The notes under the pieces: model-generated
The model's input: the letters and a program-made list of their open reading frames with translations, nothing else
What the model was told of the DNA's origin: nothing
Database searches by the model: none
Shown: piece by piece, positions 51,672 to 62,929 of the stretch
Numbering within the stretch: the stretch's first letter is position 1
Layout of the letters: the number at the start of each line of letters is the position of its first letter
Made by a program: the position numbers and the translations under genes
From: Megalobrama amblycephala
Lineage: Eukaryota > Chordata > Actinopteri > Cypriniformes > Xenocyprididae
DNA length: 64,000 nucleotides
Reading direction: 5' to 3'
Assembly: GCF_018812025.1 (NCBI RefSeq)
Contig: NC_063062.1
Location: forward strand, 40,161,840 to 40,225,839

Positions 51672-52911
51672 ATGGAAGCTTGTTTCTGCCATGAAATAAT
51701 AATAAAAAAGGTAATTGCGACCTCTCTCACAAGTCTGATTTTTTCTCTCAGAATTGAGATATAAACACAATTGTGAATTATAAAGTCAGAATTGCGTGAT
51801 ATATACTCGCAATTGCGAGAAAAAAAAACTATTTTATAACTCAATTCTGACTTTATATCTCGCAATTCTGACTTTATAATTCACAATTCTGACTTTATAA
51901 CTAGTAATTCTGACTTTATAACTCGCAATTCTGACTTTATAATTCGCAATTCTGACTTTATATCTCACAATTCTGAGTTTATAACTAGTAATTCTGACTT
52001 TATAACACACAATTCTGACTTTATAACTAGTAATTCTGACTTTATAACTAGTAATTCTGACTTTATAACACACAATTCTGACTTTATAATTCACAATTCT
52101 GACTTTATAACTAGTAATTCTGACTTTATAACTCGCAATTCTGACTTTATATCTCGCAATTCTGACTTTATAACACACAATTCTGACTTTATAACTCGCA
52201 ATTCTGACTTTATATCTTGCAATTCTGACTTTATAACTAGTAATTCTGACTTTATAATTCGCAATTCTGACTATAACACACAATTCTGACTTTATATCTT
52301 GCAATTCTGACTTTATATCTTGCAATTCTGACTTTATAACTAGTAATTCTGACTTTATAATTCGCAATTCTGACTATAACACACAATTCTGACTTTATAA
52401 CACAATTCTGACTTTATATCTTGCAATTCTGACTTTATAACTAGTAATTCTGACTTTATAACTCGCAATTCTGACTTTATAACTAGTAATTCTGACTTTA
52501 TAACTAGTAATTCTGACTTTATAACTCGCAATTCTGACTTTATAATTCGCAATTCTGACTTTATATCTCGCAATTCTGACTTTATAACTAGTAATTCTGA
52601 CTTTATAACTCGCAATTCTGACTTTATAACTAGTAATTCTGACTTTATAACTAGTAATTCTGACTTTATAACTCGCAATTCTGACTTTATAATTCGCAAT
52701 TCTGACTTTATATCTCGCAATTCTGACTTTATAACACAATTGCAATTCTGATTTTTTTCACAGAATTATGAGATTTAACCTCGCAAATGTGAGATATAAA
52801 GTCAGAATTGCGTGATAAAAACTCACAATACTGAGAAAAAGTCAGAATTGCGAGATTACAAAGTCACAATTACCTTTTCTGTTTTTTTTTGTGGCAGAAA
52901 CAAGCTTCCAT
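51672..52911. mobile_element. Complete TIR-bounded minisatellite element (AAGTCAGAATT family), 1240 bp
   Basis: Perfect 20-bp inverted termini: ATGGAAGCTTGTTTCTGCCA (51672-51691) and TGGCAGAAACAAGCTTCCAT (52892-52911), followed inward by AAAAAGGTAATTG and CAATTACCTTTT. The interior is about 43 copies of a 20-21 bp unit with core AATTCTGACTTTATAAC. In the core (51838-52740) the units read in reverse relative to the array at 1-417; the short flanking stems (51740-51800, 52795-52870) read forward. Seven-unit blocks (147 bp) are duplicated at about 52430-52720. It is inserted in a GATA/GACA repeat. Open frames of heptad IKSEL or YKVRI repeats are by-products of the 21-bp period. Confidence 0.92.
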
Positions 52912-54137
52912 GATTGATTGACAGACAGACAGAGATGGATAGAGAGAGATAGTTTGCACAACCATCATCACTCATATTTTCTTCAGGAGACGTGGAGCTG
53001 TAATCACTGCCGCAGGGCTGTTTTCTGGCTCTGATTCCGTGTCGATGAAACCCCTGAGTGAAAAATCCTGTTCGCCAGACTAACTTTCACACACTGACGA
53101 CATCAAAAATTTGGATTCAAGTCACACTTTATTCAGCTGTAACTACATGCTCCAGGTTTTACATTACATGTCAGCAGTCTGCACTTCCTCTTTATCATCC
53201 CTCCAGATTCACGCTTCCTCACCTCTCCGTTACCTCCGGCTCATATGGAAACAACTTAATCCCCTAAGAGCCAGAAATAAGATGTTACTGGCTGGAAATT
53301 TTAAAAAACCTGCTTTATGTCAGCCAAGTCCTCCGGCACATGAATACAGCAGTGCGTGTGTGTGTGTGTGGATTTGGATTAAATCATCACATTAGCTCAA
53401 ACTCTGCAACAGGTCACCTCTGCTCTCCTCACCTTTACATTCATCTGAATACATTATTATTACTGTAAAGCCCAAATGTACCTGAGATGACACTGCATCA
53501 TATTAGTACTGGATTGATTTGCAACAGTTGGCAAAAAGAAGTGTATTTGTGCGACGGATTTAACTTATAAGACATGATTTATGCTTGTTGTAATATAATC
53601 TATAAACTGATTACCTGAAGTGGCATTCTTTTTCTTTTCCTTGAAATGTAATAAAACACAGGTCAGGCTCACGCCGCAAAATGGTTATTAAAGCAGCATA
53701 AATAATGATGACAGCAATCTGTATCTCTTAGTCTCAAACAAATGGCAGATATATGGATGAAAAAGTACATTAGAGCTTATTATTAAAAGGCTAAACAGTT
53801 AATCATACTGTACTGTTGTGCTAAAAACAGAATGCACTACATATAAATGAATATATACAGTATGTCCAAAACCTAACCCTATCCACACTTGATCATCCTA
53901 TCAATACTACAGAGAGGAATTGTGAAGGCTTGAAAGAAAGTGAGAGCTTCCAACAACCTCATCATGGTCTGATTTGAAACTATCCAACATCAGAAACACT
54001 TACGACCGACAGAACCGGCTGTCTGTGCCACATTTACACCCGTCTGTCTGCTGCATTATCTCTGTCTCACAGCCGAGAGCAACACAGTCCTCCGGTTCAG
54101 TCCCTACACACTCCAGCACACGGCTGCCAACATTATG

Positions 54138-54168
<31 letters not shown>

Positions 54169-54324
54169 TCCATTCCTGCTGTCCGTCCTCCATTCACTCT
54201 TCTGGCCCGTGTGTCGTCCGCCGTGCCAAGCTAGTGCGGTCAGTGCCACAGAAAAACAGCCTGCGTCCAAACTCACTGCATCCGTGGGCTGGAGCGGGAT
54301 GTATTTTGGGTCTGGGCTCTTTGT

Positions 54325-54326
<2 letters not shown>
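52912..54326. other. Unique upstream intron sequence
   Basis: A GACA/GAGA tetranucleotide tract at 52912-52950 is the right half of the repeat split by the preceding element. (CA)n lies at 54140-54166. No exon or repeat family recognised elsewhere. Confidence 0.5.

Positions 54327-54377
<51 letters not shown>
54327..54377. repeat. (GT)n microsatellite
   Basis: About 51 bp of GT. Confidence 0.97.
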
Positions 54378-54379
<2 letters not shown>

Positions 54380-55599
54380 ACATTCAAGCACACGCATGCA
54401 TTTGCATGCACGTGAATGCATTCATGTCAGCGAGAGTGTGTGTTTAAGAGACTTAGTTTAGCAACATGCTGTGAGAGTTGTTTAACGAGAAATGTGTGAG
54501 GCATTTACAACAACGCTTTCGGAAAAAACTTAACAGCTGCAACAGAAAGCTGGTGCATTGTGGGTGAACGGCCGCGGTGCTGAAGATAATTAGATCCTGA
54601 CATGCAGAGAAATAAACTGGCATCTCTGGCAGAGTGTGTGTGTTCCTTTACAGAGCCAAAGGCCAAGATGTGCAGAAATATCTCTTCTCGCAGACCACTG
54701 ACACATGAGGATTGACTCTATTACAGCGTCTGTGTCAAAGGAAGGAAAATAGATGGACACAAAACGAGGGGAGGAAGAGGGACGGACCAGAGACCAGTGG
54801 AAGAGCAGAGACGTTCCTCAACAAACAGAAGCTGTTGTTGTTTCCACACATGTAAAAACAGCCACGGAGGAAAAACAGTCTGATATGCCTAGATTAATAA
54901 TAATAATACTGTATATAGCAAAACTGTATTATATCTCAAGTGTAATGCTGTAATGGTTTAATATGTGAAACAACCCAATAAATTCACCTTAAGTGTGAGC
55001 TTGAGATCACTCAATTATTCCATTCTAGCAAATGAAAACAACATAAATAAAAAAAAATCACTATTTTTTCTGTATACACAAAAAAATAAAGCTGGTTATT
55101 TTCTTTTCACTCAAAGCATGAATACAGGGCAGCAGGACAAAACGCTGTGGGAGAATGAAAAATAAATAAAAAATGAAAATCAAAAAAATTATTTATTTTA
55201 TTTGGGCTTTCTTGTTTATTGGATTTTCAGTTTTGTGCCAAAAAATGTCAGCTTTCATTTTTTTGGTGCATACAGAAAAAACAGGAATAAATAAATAAAT
55301 ACTGGGTACATTTTAATTCCTCCTTCACCAGACTTTCCCCGCCAGCATTTTTTTGTTTTGTTTGTTTGTTTTTGCCAGCACCAGCATTTTTGATCATTTT
55401 CACAAAACTTTCATGGCCCCCAGAATATTTACTTATGAATATCTGAACAGTCAATATTTCAAAACAAAGAACAGAGCTGCTGCTTTTAAACAACAACAAT
55501 ATTCCAGCTTCATGCATTCTTTTTCATCGACACTTGAATGTTGGTCAGTTTTATTTAAAAAGCAACATTCTGAACAAAAAGCTGATAAAATTGCGTTTT
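54378..55599. other. Unique upstream intron sequence
   Basis: AT-rich from 54890. No exon or repeat family recognised. Confidence 0.5.
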
Positions 55600-55763
55600 T
55601 GTAAAAGCCTTTGTCTGGATGGGATTCAGAGCGATGATCAAACACAGATGGAGTGAATCGAGTCCAAATTTGTGATTGAGACTCGAACCTGCATCACCCA
55701 CATGAGCACCAAGGCTCAATATGTAAGAACGGTGTGAACTAATCACTGCACCACAGCTCTGAC
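55600..55763 (-). mobile_element. tRNA-derived SINE
   Basis: On the minus strand, AGCTGTGGTGCAGTGATTAG resembles a Pol III A box region, and about 60 bp further GGTTCGAGTCTC matches the B box (GGTTCGANTCC). CAATCACAAATTTGGACTCG and a short body follow, with no clear poly(A) tail or target duplication. The A-to-B box spacing and the B box sequence point to a tRNA-derived SINE, not a tRNA gene. Confidence 0.6.
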
Positions 55764-55975
55764 ATCTCTGTATTTAAATGCAGTTTTCTTTAAGATCAAC
55801 TCTATATTTATAAACATCAATATTAAAGATATCTGAGAGAGAATTTGTCTTAGAAATGATTATTAATAATTATCTGATAATGTACGTCCTCAACCTGATC
55901 CATCCACTCTTCATCAAGGCTGTGAATGAATAATTTCTCAAAAAAAAAAAATGGAATCTGGGACGCTAAAAACAT

Positions 55976-55987
55976 GAGTGTGTGTGT

Positions 55988-56070
<83 letters not shown>

Positions 56071-56083
56071 TGAGTGTGTGTGT

Positions 56084-56114
<31 letters not shown>

Positions 56115-56158
56115 AGTGTGTGTGTGTGTGTGTGAGTGTGTGTGTGTGTGTGTGTGTA
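55976..56158. repeat. (GT)n microsatellite with GAGT interruptions, 183 bp
   Basis: Long GT tract broken by GAGTGT at several points. The Thr-His repeat frames on the other strand are artefacts. Confidence 0.97.
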
Positions 56159-56589
56159 TGCAAATGAGTCTCCACTGCGGCCACAGGGTGGACAGCAGCA
56201 TTGATTCCAGCCAGGACCAAACAGCAATTACAGCTCGTTAGAACCTGCATGAAGGCTCATTAACACAAGATTAATGAGAAGCCTGTCTGAAACACAGTCT
56301 GTCCGGCCGCACGCATCACCTTGCTACTGACAAGACCAGAAAAAAATGGAGGGAAAAACAATATCAGGGCGCATTAAACACAAGAGTGTTGAGCTGCTGT
56401 TCTGTGTGTGTGTTTTCATTTAACAGAGGAAAAATATCATGGTTTCCAGACAAATCTGAAGCAGCACAACTGTTTTAAAAACTGATAATAATAATCATAA
56501 ATGTTTCATGAGCATCAAATCATCATATTAGAATGATTTCTGAAGGATCATGTGACACTGAAGACTGGAGTAATGATGCTGAAAATTCA

Positions 56590-57111
56590 GCTTTGATCAC
56601 AGGAATAAATTACACTTTACTATATATTCACATAGAAAACAGCTGATTTACATTGGAATAATATTTTGTGATTTTTACTGTATTTTTAATTCAATAAATT
56701 CAGGTTTGATCACAGAATAAATTACATTTTACTATATATTCACATAGAAAACAGCTGTTTTACATTGGAATAATATTTTGTGATTTTTACTGTATTTTTA
56801 ATTCAATAAATTCAGGTTTGATAACAGAATAAATTACACTTTACTATATATTCACATAGAAAACAGCTGATTTACATTGGAATAATATTTTGTGATTTTT
56901 ACTGTATTTTTAATTCAATAAATTCAGGTTTGATAACAGAATAAATTACACTTTACTATATATTCACATAGAAAACAGCTGATTTACATTGGAATAATAT
57001 TTTGTGATTTTTACTGTATTTTTAATTCAATAAATTCAGGTTTGATAACAGAATAAATTACACTTTACTATATATTCACATAGAAAACAGCTGATTTACA
57101 CTGGAATAATG
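56590..57111. repeat. 112-bp tandem repeat, ~4.5 copies
   Basis: AATAAATTACACTTTACTAT recurs at 56603, 56716, 56828, 56940 and 57052, spacing 113, 112, 112, 112. Units are nearly identical, implying recent amplification within the outer repeat. The last unit is cut by the palindromic element. Confidence 0.95.
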
Positions 57112-59264
57112 CAGTTGTGCTCAAGTTTATCAGAATCTGCAAAATGTTAATTATTTTAACAAATTAAGAAGGATCATGCAAAATGTGTGTTATTTTTTTT
57201 TTTATTTAGCACTGTCCTGAATAAGATATTTTGCATAAAACATGTTCACATATAGTCAAAAAAAAGCTGAATTTATAAAAATGACCCGTTCAAAAATTTA
57301 CATACCATTGATTCTCAGTACTGTGTGTGGTCACCTGATGATCCACGACTGTTTTTGTGTTTTGTGATGGTTGTTCATGAGTCTCTTGTTTGTTCTAAGC
57401 AGTTAAACTGAGCTCTGTTCTTCAGAAAAATCCTCCAGATCCTGCAGATTCTTCAGTTTTTAAGCATCTTTTGCATATTTGAACCCTTTCCAGCAGTGAC
57501 TGTATGATTTTGAGATCCGTCTTTTCACACTGAGGACAACTGAGGGACTCAAACTCAACTATTAAAAAAGGTTCAAACATTCACTGATGCTCCAGAAGGA
57601 AACACGATGCATTAAGAGCCGAGGGGTGAAAACTTTTGAACAGGATGAAGATGTCACAATTTTTCTTATTATATTTAAATATCTAATTTTTTCATTTAGT
57701 ACTGCCCTTCGGAAGCTACAGAAGATACTCACATGTTTCCCAGAAGAAAAAGTAAAATTTATCTTGATGTTCAAATTCAAAAGTTTTCACCCCCCGACTC
57801 TCAATGTTTCCTTCTGGAGCATCAGTGAATGTTTGAAACTTTTTTAATAGTTGAGTTTGAGTCCCTCAGTTGTCCTCAGTGTGAAAAGATGGATCTCAAA
57901 ATCATACAGTCACTGCTGGAAAGGGTTCAAATATGCAAAAGATGCTGGAAAACTGAAGAATCTGCAGCAGCTGGAGGATTTTTCTGAAGAACAGAGCTCA
58001 GTTTAACTGCTCAGGACAAACAAGAGACTCATGAACAACCATCACAAAACACACACAGTCGTGGATCATCAGGTGACCACACGCAGTATTGAGAATCAAT
58101 GGTATGTACATTTTTGAACAGGTCATTTTTATAAATTCAGCTATTTTTTCACTATATGTGAACATGTTTTATGCAAAATATCTTATTCAGGACAGTGCTA
58201 AATAAAAAATAACACACATTTTGCATGATCCCTCTTATTTTGTTAAAGGTGCCGTAGAACGTCTTTTTAAAAAATGTAATATAAGTCTAAGGTGTCCCCT
58301 GAATGTGTCTGTGAAGTTTCAGCTAAAAATACCCCATAGATTTTTTTTATTCATTTTTTAAATGCCTATTTTGGGGGCATCATTAAATATGCGCAGATTC
58401 AGCGCGCCGCCCCTTTAAATTCTCGTGCTCCCCAGCCCCAAGAGCTTGCGCTTGCCTTTAACAGCATAAACAAAGTTCACACAGCTAATATAACCCTCAA
58501 AATAGATCTTTACAAAGTGTTCGTCATGCAGCATGTCTAATCGAGTAAGTATGGTGTTTATTTGGATGTTTACATTTGATTCTGAACGAGTTTGATAGTG
58601 CTCCGTGGCTAAAGCTAACATTACACACTGTTGGAGAGATTTATAAAGAATGAAGTTGTGTTTATGAATTATACAGACTGCAAGTGTTTAATAATGAAAA
58701 TAGCGACGACTCTTGTCTCCGTGAATACAGTAATAAACGATGGTAACTTTAACCACATTTAACAGTACATTAGCAACATGCTAACGAAACATTTAGAAAG
58801 ACAATTTACAAATATCACAAAAAATATCATGATATCATGGATCATGTCAGTTATTATTGCTCCATCTGCCATTTTTCGCTGTTGTTCTTGCTTGCTTACC
58901 TAGTCTGATGATTCAGCTGTGCACAGATCCAGACGTTAATACTGGCTGCCCTTGTCTAATGCCTTGAACATGAGCTGGCATATGCAAATATTGGGGGCGT
59001 ACATATTAATGATCCCGACTGTTACATAACAGTCGGTGTTATGTTGAGATTCGCCTGTTCTTCGGAGGTCTTTTAAACAAATGAGATTTACACAAAAAGG
59101 AGGAAACAATGATGTTTGAGACTCACTGTATGTCATTTCCATGTACTGAACTCTTGTTATTCAACTATGCCAAGGTAAATTCAATTTTCGATTCTAGGGC
59201 ACCTTTAAAATAATTAACAATTTACAGATTCTGCAAGGGGTATGTAAACTTTTGAGCACGACTG
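57112..59264. mobile_element. Long palindromic Tc1/mariner-type element with nested insertion
   Basis: The ends CAGTTGTGCTCAAGTTTATC and AAACTTTTGAGCACGACTG are inverted and followed by TA on the right. The two arms (57112-57650 and about 57780-58246 plus 59209-59264) are inverse copies through segments such as GAACCCTTTCCAGCAGTGAC and GTCACTGCTGGAAAGGGTTC. A spacer of roughly 120 bp forms the loop. Transcripts would fold into a hairpin of several hundred base pairs. No transposase. Confidence 0.92.
58247..59204. mobile_element. TTAA-flanked MITE, 958 bp, inserted in the palindrome
   Basis: TTAA at 58243-58246 and 59205-59208. The termini AGGTGCCGTAGAACG and GATTCTAGGGCACCT are imperfectly inverted. 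Removing the element and one TTAA gives TTTTGTTAAAATAATTAAC, exactly what the opposite arm of the host palindrome reads at about 57148-57166 in reverse complement, so target and duplication are certain. The interior has CAGCGCGCCGCCCCTTTAAA and no intact ORF. Confidence 0.9.
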
Positions 59265-59399
59265 TATATCACAATGTTTACTGTATTTTTGATTAAATAA
59301 ACACATCTTTGGTGAGCAGAAGACACTATCAAATTTGACTACATTCATAAGATGTTCAGATTTTGCATTGAAAATACAAACAAAAATGTGCAACTAACA

Positions 59400-59525
59400 G
59401 CCGCTTTCACACAACAATCCCGGTAAATTACAGTAAAATTACCAGCAACACTTTTCCACTAAATACACAAATGTGCTGTTCACACAAGCACTGACACACC
59501 AAAACAGCAGTAAACTCTGCGCTGT
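59400..59525. mobile_element. MITE fragment (CCGGTAAATTAC family)
   Basis: CCGCTTTCACACAACAATCC then CGGTAAATTACAGTAAAATT is a familiar fish MITE terminus. There is no defined right end. Confidence 0.4.
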
Positions 59526-59530
59526 CAGTC

Positions 59531-61149
59531 ATCAGAGATGACCTTTAAACGTTTTCTTCAGTCGTTTTCTGGATGAGAACCGCTCGAGTTTCACGTTTGG
59601 TGTTTTTTTTATTTTTACTTCTGAGTGACAAGCGTAACCTCTGAAGACTCTGTTATGAAATAACACATCACAGACAGATCCAGTTGTCTGAATCCAGCCT
59701 GTCTCGCAGCAGCAGCAACTGAGCCTTTTGTTCTGCTGTGAAGATAAAACTGGAGCTCGGTGCAATCAGAGTTCAGCCAACGCTGGGAGGGAGAGAGAGA
59801 CACGAGGTGCTCCTGGACTCGTGTGCCAGTTTGAAGGCTAATCTAGACGGCTGGATGATCTAGTGATGAATGACCACTCGACCCTCGTCCTGCTGAGGGT
59901 CAACAGCCCATTAGAGCTGATGCAGGCGGGCAGAAACACACACACACACACACACTGCTAATGTGGGGTTTCCATCAATCTCCGTCTTGAGGAGAAGCAA
60001 AAAGTGGCAACTGATATCAAATGACTCGAGCCTCAAACAGCTGCGCAAATATGAGTCAGATGTTCGTCTGCGCTCGTCTTAATGAAGAAGCCGTTGTGAA
60101 AATCTCTCCCCGTTTTGGTATGGGAGTGCTGATAAAGACATTTCCCCGTGTGTTCGTGTATTAGGAGATAATCTGATAATCTCCTGAATGGATCGCCTGA
60201 CAAAACCCAGAGGATGACGTTTCCTGAGACGAATGAAACGTCCCACAAACTATTTGGTGTTGGAAAGAAAACGCACGATTGTCCAATCAGAGAGCTGGAG
60301 CGGATCTCGTTAAAGTCAGCCTACACAGATGAGTTTCTCAAACAGCAGGAGGAACATGGAAAATCATGATTCATGGACAATATTTCACCAGAAACATGCA
60401 AATGATTCAGAGCCAAAACAGTGGAAATGATACAGTATAAACACAGAAACTGAGTCATTTCCTACCAATGAAATGAATCAGTCATGCGCAGTATTTCTAC
60501 ATATCTGTCGCAGTGTTCATTTAGTTTTAATAAGCTTTTATTTTTCATGTTAATTTTTTTTGTTTTCATGATGCTTCAGCAAATGCATTGTAATTAATAG
60601 TCAAATATTAATATTTTTACTGTAATCAACACTGTTTTCTGCTGCTGACATGTGTATTGTGTTGCTGGAGAAGCTCTGATGCAGAAATATGTTTCAGATT
60701 TTTCTGTAAAGGGAAAAACAGATAAAAGTGTTGCTGGAGCTCGAGCGTGTTTGTGTTGTCGTCTAATAGGCGTCTGAATTTAATGGCCGACTGAAAGCCC
60801 ACAGGACTCGATTCACACAGTTTTACAGAGTTAAAGAATTTAGCGCAGTCAGCAGAACATTAAACAGCGATGTATGGCTACATAAAGGCCTGAAATAGCA
60901 CACTTATTCAGTTTGTGTTGAAGAAAGGCGACAGGGGAACTAAAAACAGACTCGTACCTGCAGACACACACATCCACTGAACACCGAATCCAGGGAATAC
61001 TTCACACTTTATTTTAGAGTAAAAATCGTTCTCTTTAGAGGGAATCTGCATGTCATCAATGAACTAAATAACAGGATATTAACATCCCAGTTGCAACTAT
61101 GATGCTGAAATTATGTTATAATATCTGTGGATGTTAAGACTTCTGGCTA
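59531..61149. other. Unique upstream intron sequence
   Basis: (CA)n at 59937-59955. No exon for the missing shf N-terminal region was recognised on the minus strand. Confidence 0.5.
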
Positions 61150-61850
61150 AATAAATGTAAAATAAAAGCACTATAACTAAAAAAGAAAAAAATCACTTGA
61201 AAAGCATCAAAAAATGTAAATGTACTGTAAGAAAAATTGATATTTTGCTAAAGATTAAAATGTAATTGTTTTATTAAATTATTAGTTATTAAAGATGAAC
61301 TTTGAGCAATAAAGAAATATACATAAATATAAATACATAAAAATAAATGTAAAAAATTTAAATAATTGAAAATAAATAAATCTACATTTAAAAAACAAAA
61401 ATAAAATAAAAATGAAAATAAATAAAAACAAAAATATATTTAAAAAACAAATTTAAAAGATATTATGAATAAAAACTAAATAAATAAATAAATAGAAATT
61501 AAAATAAAATAAAAAATGAAAATAAATAAAATAAAATATGTTTTAAAAATACATAAAAACAAACAAACAAATAAATAAAAATTAAACTATCATAGCTATG
61601 TTTGAAATGATTCGTCAGTTTAGTGGGCATTGCATGAATATATATGAACGCAAATATAAATATAAGTATAAATTAATTAAATAAATGTAAAAACAAAAAT
61701 AAAAGTAAAAAAATAACATGAAAATAAATAAATTAAATAAAAACACATTTAAAATAAAATAAAATGAAAATAAATATCGAAAAATAAAATAAATTTAAAA
61801 ACATAAAAACAAATAAATAAATAAAAATAATAATATGAAACTAGCATAGC
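61150..61850. repeat. A-rich AAATAAA simple repeat
   Basis: Imperfect AAAT/AAATAAA repeats interrupted by short unique pieces. GAAACTAGCATAGCTATGTG and AAACTATCATAGCTATGTT recur at about 61836 and 61587, showing a local duplication of about 250 bp. Confidence 0.85.
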
Positions 61851-62929
61851 TATGTGCAAAATGATTTGTCGGTTTAGTGAGCATTACATAATGGGTCCGT
61901 GGACGTCTGCAGCGCGTCTTACGGTCAGTGAAGATCAGTGTCTCACGCTGAGATCTCTTTGCCACTGATAATGTCAGGATTAGATTTGATGTGTGATTAA
62001 TGTAGAACAAGCAAGTTTTCCTCACATCACAAAGAGCTCCAGCTGTGTGTTCAGATCGATGAATGCAGTCTGAGGAGCCCAGCGTGAGCGAGACACACAC
62101 TGAACCAGGACTATCCATCACTAAACCGAGAGAACACACCAGAAAACAAACACTTACACTGCGGAGAGAGACGAGGACGCCACGAACGCCACCTTCACGC
62201 ATGAAGCAGATCCCTTAAATCAACGCATCACATTCCAGGACAAATGCTTACGTAAGGTTTGACATCAAATCTGCTGAGGCAAAATCTGTATGTGACATCT
62301 TCTGTTCAGAGCTTCAGGACAAACTGATGCCTATAAAAGATACTCAAACTTACACATTTCAGGCTTAAAGTGCGCGGAGTTTAACCCGGTGATTGATACG
62401 GCATTAGTGTGACTCCAGCAGAGATTAAGACTAATGATTTTAGCTCACAGCTTTGAGACGGAGGTTACATCACTGCTGCCATGCCAATAACTCTCAGAGA
62501 TTAGCATTAATTACCACCGTCTTTAATATACACGAGCCTGAGGTATGCACTTCGGTCTGACAGTCAGACGTTCCCTTTTTCAAACGGGAGACATGAAATA
62601 TGCTTTAATGGAAACGGCGAAACAGTGTCACGACCTCTGATGAAACGAATGGAAAGAGACGCAGTAATTCCTCTAAGACTCTGTTGTTTCAGCATCACAG
62701 TCAGCCTGACAGCTCCAGCATCACTGACTCCAGAACAGATTACTGGCATACTAGAGTACTCACTGCATACTGACTTTGAAAGCATGTTAAACAGTATGAA
62801 ATATGTGACAATAAATGTTTAAATGGTGTGACTGTGCATGATTCTCCTCAACACTGTGTTTGATTAAACAAGTCCTATCTTTTCAGAAACACGTCGTTTA
62901 AAATGACTGAACAAATTAATTAATACATT
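61851..62929. other. Unique upstream intron sequence
   Basis: Non-repetitive, no exon recognised. CpG content is moderately raised at 61890-62220. Confidence 0.5.

Larger units (their letters stand above)
56436..59330. mobile_element. Outer DNA repeat of a three-level nest
   Basis: Starts TTTCCAGACAAATCTGAAGC, then CAGCACAACTGTTTTAAAAA and GAAGGATCATGTGACACTGA, a very common fish repeat. It resumes after the nested elements at ATCACAATGTTTACTGTATT and ends near GGTGAGCAGAAGACACTATC. Boundaries approximate. The copy contains an internal 112-bp tandem amplification and two nested elements, listed separately. Confidence 0.75.

Noticed and set aside
55600..55763. A functional tRNA gene
   Set aside because: The acceptor stem and cloverleaf cannot be formed. 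Only Pol III box similarity remains, which fits a SINE.
54133..56250. Thr-His and Cys-Val repeat frames
   Set aside because: Translations of (GT)n microsatellites on either strand.
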